Below are positions 1 through 5,555 of a stretch of DNA of 14,759 nt, one piece after another. The position numbers and the translations under genes are program-made. The stretch is from the NCBI GenBank assembly GCA_905236785.1, contig CAJOQC010000203.1, positions 1 to 14,759 on the forward strand. Direction: 5' to 3'. This stretch comes from an uncultured Selenomonadaceae bacterium. GTDB taxonomy: Bacteria; Bacillota; Negativicutes; Selenomonadales; Selenomonadaceae. Under the pieces are notes generated by a model. The model searched no databases. It saw nothing but the letters and a program-made list of their open reading frames with translations, and had not been told where the DNA came from. Numbering within the stretch: position 1 is the stretch's first letter; each line of letters starts with the position of its first letter.

Positions 1-31
1 AAAACAACGGGGAAAATTTTCTTCGGCACAA
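1..31 (-). CDS. Possible 5' end of a divergent gene, truncated by the window edge
   Basis: On the minus strand a consensus AGGAGG (complement of 39-44) lies 7 nt before a TTG codon at 31-29, and the frame stays open to base 1, giving about 10 residues beginning M-C-R-R-K-F-S-P-L-F. The Shine-Dalgarno match and spacing are the only evidence; the peptide is too short to name. The TTG start matches the TTG starts inferred for two other genes in this window. If real, it would be transcribed divergently from the DUF192 gene. It may be a chance match. Confidence 0.3.
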   Translation of the reverse strand, partial: MCRRKFSPLF

Positions 32-74
32 CCGAACACCTCCTGCTATAGTGGCAAAATTTTAAGGGCAGCGT

Positions 75-80
75 TATAAT
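75..80 (+). promoter_or_regulatory. Probable -10 box of the DUF192 gene
   Basis: A perfect TATAAT lies at 75-80, about 38 bases before the preferred TTG start. The -35 candidate at 52-57 (TGGCAA, 17 bp spacer) is poor, so the promoter call rests on the -10 box and its position. Confidence 0.45.
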
Positions 81-118
81 CACAAAATAAAACAGTTTCT
101 AAAAAAGAAGTGATTTTT

Positions 119-481
119 TTGAAAAGCACGCAACAATACAAGGTAATGAAGGGGAAAACCGCCGGTCAATGTTTTACGGCAGAAATTGCCGACACTTTTT
201 GGCGGCGGTTCTTGGGGCTTATGGGGCGAAGGGAAATTTCGCCCCAAACAGCCCTGCTAATTCGCCCCTGCAACAGTATTCATATGTTTTTTATGCGTTT
301 TGCCATTGATGCCGTGTTTATCGACGAAAACTTTTGCGTAAAAAAAGTCGTCCCCGGCGTAAAGCCATGGTTTGGCTTTGCCTTCTGTTTCGGCGCAACG
401 GCGGTGCTGGAGTTCGCCGCAGGCGAAGCGGCGCGGCTAAAGATTGAGCCGGGCTGCAGGCTTACAGCAATTCGCCGATAG
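119..481 (+). CDS. DUF192 family protein
   Basis: This is a full-length small DUF192 (PF02643) protein of about 120 residues. Family landmarks are visible: FLGLM (31-35), an SIH-xFF-MRFAID segment (53-64), the V-x-P-W turn (81-84) and VLEFAAG (96-102). The family has no firmly established biochemical role; members are small beta-rich proteins, sometimes exported, and no signal peptide is visible here. A GTG at 110 would add three residues, but AGAAG at 106-110 is correctly spaced (8 nt) for the TTG at 119, so I prefer TTG. The 3' end overlaps the convergent metF by 20 bp, which leaves no room for a terminator. Identity as DUF192 is secure; function is unknown. Confidence 0.85.
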   Translation: MKSTQQYKVMKGKTAGQCFTAEIADTFWRRFLGLMGRREISPQTALLIRPCNSIHMFFMRFAIDAVFIDENFCVKKVVPGVKPWFGFAFCFGATAVLEFAAGEAARLKIEPGCRLTAIRR

Positions 482-1322
482 CTTCGCTTATTTTGCGGGC
501 GATGTAGGGGTTATTCATGGTGTAAAGGTGGATGCCCTCCGCGCCGTTGCTTAAAAGGTCGGTTATTTGGTCAACGGCGAAAGCGATGCCCGCATCTCGC
601 AGGGCTTCGGGGCGGTTTTCGTACTTTGCCAACATTCTTTGAAATTTGCGGGGCAGTGTCGCGCCGCAGAGCATGACCATGCGTTCGATTTGTTTTTTGT
701 TGGTCACGGGCATTATTCCCGCCTCAATGGGGGCGTTGATGCCCGCTTTGCGCGCTTTTTCCTTGAAATCGTAAAAATATTTGTTGTCAAAGAAAAGTTG
801 GGAAATGAGCCGGTTTGCTCCGGCGGCGACTTTTTGCCGCAGGTATTCTATGTCCGTGTCAAGGTCTTTGGCCTCGATGTGGCCCTCGGGGTAGCAAGCG
901 GCGAAAATTTCAAATTCGTCGCCTGTTTCCTTGCGAATGAAGGAAATAAGCTCGGCGGCGTAGCGAAAGTCATGCTTTGGCTCCACGTTCGGCGTTTTGT
1001 CCCCCCTTAGAGCCAAAATTTTATTGACGTTTTTGGCGCGAAGTTTACCAAGCATATCGACGACTTGGGCGCGTTCCAAATTTATGCAGGGCAAATGCGC
1101 CACGCCTTCGCGATGATATTTGTTTTTAATGGCGTCGGCAATTTCCACGGTGCGGTCGCCCGCGCCCCCCGCGCCCCCCGCGCCGCAAGTCACGCTGATA
1201 AAATCGGGCTTTAAGTCCGTTAGCTCATCCAATGTTTTGTATATGGTGTCAACGGGCATATCCTTTTTCGGCGGGAACACCTCAAAGGAAAAAAACGCCC
1301 GTTCTTTTTTGTCCTGGGGCAT
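462..1322 (-). CDS. metF: 5,10-methylenetetrahydrofolate reductase
   Basis: MetF reduces 5,10-methylene-THF to 5-methyl-THF, using FAD, in the cytoplasm. The product supplies methyl groups for methionine synthesis. The 286-residue length is usual for bacterial MetF. Recognisable elements are the N-terminal FEVFPPK strand with the conserved Glu (residue 14), the FISVT strand (41-45) followed by the glycine loop ending DRT (56-58), the HLPCINL segment, and ILALRGD. The glycine loop is built from three 9-bp DNA repeats (Gly-Ala-Gly three times) and is slightly longer than the E. coli loop. AGGAG lies 7 nt before the ATG. A promoter with a perfect TTGACA lies upstream. No methionine synthase gene is adjacent, so the gene appears monocistronic. 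Its 3' end overlaps the DUF192 gene. Confidence 0.95.
   Translation of the reverse strand: MPQDKKERAFFSFEVFPPKKDMPVDTIYKTLDELTDLKPDFISVTCGAGGAGGAGDRTVEIADAIKNKYHREGVAHLPCINLERAQVVDMLGKLRAKNVNKILALRGDKTPNVEPKHDFRYAAELISFIRKETGDEFEIFAACYPEGHIEAKDLDTDIEYLRQKVAAGANRLISQLFFDNKYFYDFKEKARKAGINAPIEAGIMPVTNKKQIERMVMLCGATLPRKFQRMLAKYENRPEALRDAGIAFAVDQITDLLSNGAEGIHLYTMNNPYIARKISEAIGELL
1158..1184 (-). repeat. Triplicated 9-bp GC repeat inside metF
   Basis: Three tandem 9-bp units (coding sense GGCGCGGGG, the last ending GGC) encode Gly-Ala-Gly three times, at residues 47-55 of MetF. Slippage by one unit would keep the frame, adding or removing three residues of the loop. Confidence 0.85.
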
Positions 1323-1377
1323 AAAAATTCTCCTGTTCTTTGTTCATGTTTTGTTATAAAATACTTTCGTTTGTTTT

Positions 1378-1407
1378 ATGGTACAACTCAAGGGCAAAAT
1401 TTGTCAA
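1378..1407 (-). promoter_or_regulatory. Predicted metF promoter
   Basis: Reading on the minus strand, a perfect TTGACA (complement of 1402-1407) is followed after 18 bp by TACCAT (complement of 1378-1383, 4 of 6 to consensus). This predicts a leader of about 50 nt before the metF ATG at 1322. Confidence 0.55.
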
Positions 1408-1448
1408 TGGTTTATTGAAAAGGGAGTGTAAAATGGAGGATTGTTTTT

Positions 1449-1640
1449 ATGTGGCAAGCTGCAATCGAGGGCGCAGAAGGTCTTTTTAAGGAACACACTC
1501 AAGAAGAAAAAGAAATATTGATGCGGGAGTATTGCGGGCAAATCACCACCGACAAAATCCTTGCTTACTGCCACTGCTGCGTAAGAGGCTTGAAACTTGG
1601 CGGCGCAAAAGCCATGCCCCGTGCGGAAATTTTATTTTGA
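1449..1640 (+). CDS. Small Cys-rich hypothetical protein upstream of the GH84 gene
   Basis: A 63-codon ORF with GGAGGA 8 nt before its ATG ends 16 bp before the start of the GH84 gene, so the two look co-transcribed. The product is soluble-looking, with a charged helical N-terminal half (residues 14-28 rich in Glu and Lys), Cys29 and a C-H-C-C cluster at 41-44. The four cysteines and a histidine could bind metal or form disulfides, but I recognise no family. There is no signal peptide or membrane segment. A second start (ATG at 1433) reads an overlapping frame through the same start region. The ribosome binding site and placement make translation likely; the function is unknown. Confidence 0.55.
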   Translation: MWQAAIEGAEGLFKEHTQEEKEILMREYCGQITTDKILAYCHCCVRGLKLGGAKAMPRAEILF

Positions 1641-1656
1641 CGAAAGGAGCTTTATT

Positions 1657-3075
1657 ATGAAACTAAAAAAAGTAATTTTAGCGGGAGTGTTGGCTGCTTT
1701 TTCCTTGTCGGCGGCCAATTTCCCCGCGTCGGCGGCGATACCCATGCGCGGCATTGTGGAAGGTTTTTACGGCACGCCATGGACGAACGAAAAACGGATT
1801 ATGATGATGGATTTTTGCCGCCGTTATGACCTTAACGCCTACATCTACGCCCCCAAGGACGACCCATGGCACAGGGCAAAATGGCGCGAGCCGTACCCCG
1901 AGGACAAAAAAACCGAACTTGCCGACCTGATAAAAAGCGCCCGGAAGAACAAGGTAAGATTTGTTTTTGCCGTGTCGCCGGGGCTTGATTTGCACTATGA
2001 CGGCGCAAAGGGCGCGGCGGACAAACAGTTTATGCTTAAAAAATTCGCGGCCATGTATGACCTTGGGGTTCGGGATTTTGCCGTGTTTTTCGACGACATC
2101 AAGGACTTGAACGGGCAAAAGCAAGCAGAGTTTATAAACTATCTGCAAAAACATTTTGTCGATACCCATGAGGGCGTATCTCCCCTAATCACCGTGCCTA
2201 CCCAGTATCATAGGTTAAATATGGTTGACGAAAAAGGCAAAGCCTTGGATTATACGGAAAAATTTGCCGCCACCCTTGACAAAAGCGTCTTGGTTTTATA
2301 CACGGGGGAAAAGGTGGTAAGCGACGGATTGACGGACGAGGACTTAAAAAAGGCGGAGGAAATTTACGGCCGCAACCTTGGTATATGGTGGAACTACCCC
2401 GTCAACGATTATGCGGAGAACAAATTGGCCTTGGGCGCGATATACGACCTGCCGAAAAAGGAAGTCCCCGCCATATTCTTTAACCCCATGAAATACGCCC
2501 AAATGTCCAAAATAGCCCTCATCTCCGGGGCAAAGTACGCCCAAAACCCCGCCGCCTACGACGAGAACGCGGCGTTAAATGCGGCCATAGCGGACGAATA
2601 CGGCGATTTGGCGGAGGATATGAGAATTTTTGCCGCCCATGCGCAGTATTTAAGAAGCAGTTGGTGCTATATCGGCCGCCCCGACGGCGGTGATTTCCGC
2701 CTCCTTGCCGACGAGTTTTGGCAAAAGACAAAAGGTGAGGAAGACACCGCCGAAACTTGGCAAAAACTTTTCGACGAAACGGAAAAGGCGCAACGGGCAA
2801 CAGAAAAACTTCTTAATAAACTCCCCGAAAAATATCTTGCGGAGTGTCGCCCCCAATTACTGCAATTTGAACGGATACTCCGCGCCGACAAAGTTGCCCT
2901 TGACCTTCTAAAAGCCCGCGCCGAAAATAACGCCGCCGACGCGGCAAAACTGACGAAGGAATTAAAAGCCCGGCGGGCAATAATAGCCGACGAAAACAAA
3001 ACCGCTTCGGTGTCGGAAGATTGCGCCCAAAAGTTTATCGACGATGTTTTGGCGTATTGCAAAAGCAAACATTGA
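1657..3075 (+). CDS. Secreted GH84 family beta-N-acetylhexosaminidase (O-GlcNAcase-like)
   Basis: This 472-residue protein carries a GH84 catalytic domain. GH84 enzymes cleave beta-linked N-acetylglucosamine by substrate-assisted catalysis. A signal peptide is visible (Lys-rich start, hydrophobic 6-20, cleavage near Ala-Ser-Ala 25-27). The barrel begins with GIVEGFYGTPW (32-42), followed by YAPKDDP (64-70). The catalytic Asp pair is D146-D147 in FFDDI, matching the Asp pair of Clostridium perfringens NagJ. WWNYPVNDY (244-252) supplies the conserved Asn and Asp that hold the sugar. The C-terminal third is helical, with no visible carbohydrate-binding or anchoring module. I chose the ATG at 1657 over the in-frame 1597 because GAAAGGAG sits 7 nt upstream and the signal peptide starts there. 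Likely substrates are mucin or cell-wall amino sugars; this is inference. Confidence 0.9.
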   Translation: MKLKKVILAGVLAAFSLSAANFPASAAIPMRGIVEGFYGTPWTNEKRIMMMDFCRRYDLNAYIYAPKDDPWHRAKWREPYPEDKKTELADLIKSARKNKVRFVFAVSPGLDLHYDGAKGAADKQFMLKKFAAMYDLGVRDFAVFFDDIKDLNGQKQAEFINYLQKHFVDTHEGVSPLITVPTQYHRLNMVDEKGKALDYTEKFAATLDKSVLVLYTGEKVVSDGLTDEDLKKAEEIYGRNLGIWWNYPVNDYAENKLALGAIYDLPKKEVPAIFFNPMKYAQMSKIALISGAKYAQNPAAYDENAALNAAIADEYGDLAEDMRIFAAHAQYLRSSWCYIGRPDGGDFRLLADEFWQKTKGEEDTAETWQKLFDETEKAQRATEKLLNKLPEKYLAECRPQLLQFERILRADKVALDLLKARAENNAADAAKLTKELKARRAIIADENKTASVSEDCAQKFIDDVLAYCKSKH

Positions 3076-3240
3076 GGAAGCACCGCTAATTCCTCCGTAC
3101 CATTGCCGGGTCTTTTTCCGGCATACTGCGTCAAATGCCGCTCGACGTAGCAGTGCTTGCGTCTCGCGGCACTTTCCTTGTCTGCCGAAAAAATCCCTTG
3201 GCTTTTGGCATGAACTCATTTATGCATTGCTCCTTGATTT
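3074..3240. repeat. Structured intergenic element, probable dispersed repeat
   Basis: The gap after the GH84 gene holds three inverted repeats in a row: GAGGAA/TTCCTC (3074-3079 with 3090-3095), TGCCGG/CCGGCA (3104-3109 with 3118-3123), and a longer interrupted stem from TGCCGC (3136-3141) to GCGGCA (3166-3171) with GACG/CGTC paired inside it. No coding is supported. Stacked hairpins in a spacer resemble dispersed intergenic repeats; no second copy is in this window. The first hairpins may also end GH84 transcription, although no T-run follows. Confidence 0.5.
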
Positions 3241-3245
3241 TCTCT

Positions 3246-3274
3246 TTGCCTTTTTCTCCGTTGTGTTGTAAAAT
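3246..3274 (+). promoter_or_regulatory. Predicted promoter of the ABC permease gene
   Basis: TTGCCT (3246-3251) and TAAAAT (3269-3274) are separated by exactly 17 bp, 30 bp before the permease ATG. AAAGGAG follows, 7 nt from the start codon. Confidence 0.6.
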
Positions 3275-3304
3275 ACCCATTGTGTTTTACAAAGGAGAAC
3301 TGGC

Positions 3305-3949
3305 ATGGAAAACCTTATGCACACGGTGGCGCTTATGCTTGACGGCACAAAGGTCACCCTTGCGCTTTTTTTTGCGACCCTTGTTATTTCCCTTCCCTTG
3401 GGGCTTGCGGCCGCGCTTATGCGTATTTCAAAAATAAAACCCCTTTCCTACTTAATGGAATTTTATATATGGATTATGCGCGGCACTCCGCTCATGCTCC
3501 AGCTTTTGTTTGTGTATTTCGCCCTCCCCATGGTGGGGGTTATGCTCCCTGACATGGCGGCGGCTCTTTTGGCCTTTGGCCTTAATTATGCGGCCTATTT
3601 TGCCGAAATTTTCCGCGCCGGGATAAGCGCAATTCCCAAAGGGCAATACGAGGCCGCCACCGCTCTTGGCATGAACTATCCAACCACCATGCGCCATATC
3701 GTTGTGCCGCAGATGGTTCGTATCGTTTTGCCCCCCATAAGCAACGAAACCATAAATCTTGTCAAGGACACCTCCCTTATTTACATTTTGGCCATGAACG
3801 ACCTCTTGAGGGTTGCCCGCACCATTGTCCAGCGGGAATTTGACATGACTCCCTTTGTTGTCGCCGCCGTGTTCTACTTGGCAATGACTTTCGTTTTGAC
3901 ATGGATATTTAAGAAACTTGAGGCTAAATATTCCATAGTCGGGCACTGA
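3305..3949 (+). CDS. Polar amino-acid ABC transporter permease (HisM/GlnP type)
   Basis: This is an inner-membrane permease subunit of 214 residues, the usual length for the His/Glu/Gln/Arg permease family. It shows a hydrophobic first segment (16-38), the family-typical RGTPLMLQLLF (59-69), and the cytoplasmic EAA loop EAATALG...VVPQ (116-136) that docks onto the ATPase. About five membrane segments are expected. The frame is complete, with a good ribosome binding site. The partner ATPase and periplasmic binding protein are not adjacent: the upstream gene is a glycosidase and the downstream gene an amidase. Either they lie elsewhere or this is an orphan subunit. The amidase begins 28 bp downstream, so the two may share a transcript. 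Confidence 0.92.
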   Translation: MENLMHTVALMLDGTKVTLALFFATLVISLPLGLAAALMRISKIKPLSYLMEFYIWIMRGTPLMLQLLFVYFALPMVGVMLPDMAAALLAFGLNYAAYFAEIFRAGISAIPKGQYEAATALGMNYPTTMRHIVVPQMVRIVLPPISNETINLVKDTSLIYILAMNDLLRVARTIVQREFDMTPFVVAAVFYLAMTFVLTWIFKKLEAKYSIVGH

Positions 3950-3977
3950 CTATGTTTCAAAAGGTTGTGAATTTGCA

Positions 3978-5294
3978 ATGAGGCTTTTGCGCCCCCGTTT
4001 ATATTTGCTGTTGTTTTTGCTCGTCGTGTTTTTGCCGCAAAACAACGCGGCCGCCGCTTTCAACGACCGCGCCGACGGCATGGCGCAGATAACCAATGTC
4101 CGCGTGTCAAGCGACGACGAAAAAGTGCGTGTTGTGGCCGACGGCACCAAGGAATTAAAATTCCTGCAATCTGCCCTGACCGAACCAAAGCGCGTGGTAA
4201 TAGACATCGTAGATGCGTGGCTTGGGGAGCAGGTTAAAAGAGAAATAATCGTGGGCGGCGCGGTGAAAAAAATCCGCGTGGCGCAGTTTGACCCATCCAC
4301 CGTGCGAATGGTGATAGAAACCGACGCGGACAAAGACCATGTTCACGCCTTTACCTTGGCAAACCCCGAACGGCTCGTAATAGACTTTAGGGGCGTGTCT
4401 TTGCCCCCTGCCGACGAAACGCCGCCGCCCATTAAAAAACCGGCGGAGCAAAAGCCCGCCCCCAAGAAAACGCAACCGGGGGAGGCAAGAATAAAAACGC
4501 CGCCCAAACATACGGGGGAAAAGACCGTAAATACGAGCGACAAAACGGACAAAACGAAAAAAGCGGAAACCGCCGACAAGACGGACAAAAAGCCGCCGAC
4601 TGAGGATAAAAAGGAAAAAGAGGACAAAAAGCAAACGGACAAGCAGGAAGTTGCCGACAAGAAAAAGAAAGACGGCGAACCTGCCGCCGAAGATGACGAA
4701 CTTGCGGCAATTACGGGCTTAAAGGGCAAAATTGTCGCCATCGACCCCGGGCATGGCGGCCCTGATGTGGGCGCGATAGGCTCTGCGGGAGTTACGGAAA
4801 AGAGCGTGACCCTAAAAATTTCCCAAGAACTGCGTCGTCTTTTGGAAAAGGAAGGGGCGAAGGTGGTTATGACCCGCACCCGTGATGCCGCCGTGTCCTC
4901 CAAGGGCGCAAAGGCGACGGCCATTGAAGAGTTGCAAGCCCGTTGCGACGTGGCCAACCAAAAGAAGGCGAACATTTTCATTTCCGTTCACATGGATGCC
5001 TTTACCAACGAGGACGCAGGCGGCACAACAGCCTATTATTACGACAAAGGCTCCGAGAAATCCAAAAAACTTGCCGACTGCGTGCGGGAAGCTCTTATCG
5101 AACAGATTAAGACCCCCGACCGCGGCACTCAAAGCTGTAATTTCTATGTTGTCCGCAACACGGATATGCCGGCTATTCTCATTGAGGTGGCCTTTATATC
5201 CAACCCCGAAGAAGAGAAACTCCTAAACTCCGAAGAGGGCGTAAAAAAAGCCGCCCAAGGCATAGCCGACGGCATAGCCGATTATTTCGGCTGA
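3978..5294 (+). CDS. N-acetylmuramoyl-L-alanine amidase, AMIN plus Amidase_3
   Basis: This enzyme cleaves the amide bond between MurNAc and L-Ala in peptidoglycan. The 438-residue protein has a signal peptide (hydrophobic 8-20, Ala-rich cleavage region 24-27), an AMIN domain (about 36-140) that typically targets the enzyme to the envelope, a Lys/Asp/Thr/Pro-rich low-complexity linker (about 145-240), and a C-terminal Amidase_3 domain (250-438). Zn and catalytic residues are visible: H259 in DPGHGG, E274, H338 in SVHMD, and E403 in LIEVAFISN. The ATG overlaps the stop of a 9-codon ORF (ATGA), and the only Shine-Dalgarno-like sequence (AAAGG) is far upstream, so initiation may depend on coupling. 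Transcription ends at the hairpin just downstream. Confidence 0.93.
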   Translation: MRLLRPRLYLLLFLLVVFLPQNNAAAAFNDRADGMAQITNVRVSSDDEKVRVVADGTKELKFLQSALTEPKRVVIDIVDAWLGEQVKREIIVGGAVKKIRVAQFDPSTVRMVIETDADKDHVHAFTLANPERLVIDFRGVSLPPADETPPPIKKPAEQKPAPKKTQPGEARIKTPPKHTGEKTVNTSDKTDKTKKAETADKTDKKPPTEDKKEKEDKKQTDKQEVADKKKKDGEPAAEDDELAAITGLKGKIVAIDPGHGGPDVGAIGSAGVTEKSVTLKISQELRRLLEKEGAKVVMTRTRDAAVSSKGAKATAIEELQARCDVANQKKANIFISVHMDAFTNEDAGGTTAYYYDKGSEKSKKLADCVREALIEQIKTPDRGTQSCNFYVVRNTDMPAILIEVAFISNPEEEKLLNSEEGVKKAAQGIADGIADYFG

Positions 5295-5296
5295 CG

Positions 5297-5338
5297 AAAA
5301 CCCCTGCGAACATGAGTGGTCTTGTTCGCAGGGGTTTT
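5297..5338 (+). terminator. Rho-independent terminator after the amidase gene
   Basis: A perfect 15-bp inverted repeat (5297-5311 with 5324-5338; core CCCCTGCGAAC/GTTCGCAGGGG) encloses a 12-nt loop and ends in TTTT, starting 2 nt after the amidase stop codon. The AAAA on the left arm means it could also act in the opposite direction. Confidence 0.85.
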
Positions 5339-5423
5339 AGCGTGAACACAACGAGTGGGAACCTCCGCAACAAAACCATTGACGAAATGCAAATATTGCA
5401 CGATAATGGAATACGTTATACCG

Positions 5424-5472
5424 GAGAGCGTTATAATTTACGAGCGAAGCGAAGTAAAGCTCTTACGCTCTC
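5424..5472. repeat. Inverted repeat in the leader before the ATPase-like gene
   Basis: GAGAGCGT (5424-5431) is perfectly complementary to ACGCTCTC (5465-5472), with an inner GAGC/GCTC pairing. With the 5477-5529 repeat it fills most of the 261-bp spacer. I see no gene in the rest of that spacer (5339-5423). Confidence 0.5.
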
Positions 5473-5476
5473 TGCA

Positions 5477-5529
5477 TATACTCGCGGAGTAAAAGTAACA
5501 ATTTGTAAATTTCATTGCTCGCGAGTATA
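5477..5529. repeat. 10-bp inverted repeat overlapping a -10 box
   Basis: TATACTCGCG (5477-5486) and CGCGAGTATA (5520-5529) form a perfect inverted repeat with a 33-bp centre. The right arm covers the first four bases of the TATAAT at 5526-5531, and the -35 box lies inside the centre. It could be an operator for a dimeric repressor or part of a structured repeat. Confidence 0.55.
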
Positions 5530-5531
5530 AT
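5503..5531 (+). promoter_or_regulatory. Predicted promoter of the P-type-ATPase-like gene
   Basis: TTGTAA (5503-5508), a 17-bp spacer and a perfect TATAAT (5526-5531) predict a start near 5538, giving a very short leader of about 18 nt before the ATG at 5556. The ribosome binding site (AAAGGAA) is about 11 nt from the start, which is rather far. Confidence 0.65.
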
Positions 5532-5555
5532 ATACATAAAGGAACTACAGAAATC

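Noticed and set aside
567..1010. 147-codon frame opposite metF
   Set aside because: It is an antisense shadow of a clearly identified gene, with no ribosome binding site or family match.
4410..4700. Lys/Asp/Thr-rich amidase linker as a separate DNA-binding or repeat protein
   Set aside because: It is in frame between two well-defined domains and is ordinary for surface hydrolases; the repeats are degenerate.
4343..4981. Long Ser/Phe-rich antisense frame in the amidase gene
   Set aside because: It is the complement of the Lys-rich linker; composition alone keeps it open.
5477..5529. Invertible phase-variation promoter
   Set aside because: The enclosed segment is 33 bp with 10-bp arms, much smaller than known invertible switches, and no recombinase gene is nearby.
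5312..5530. 72-codon plus-strand frame after the amidase
   Set aside because: It starts inside the terminator loop, has no ribosome binding site, and runs through inverted repeats and the next promoter.
5339..5555. Missing front half of the P-type ATPase as a frameshifted remnant
   Set aside because: The spacer is only about 220 bp and holds a promoter and inverted repeats; no TGE or upstream helices are recognisable in any frame.
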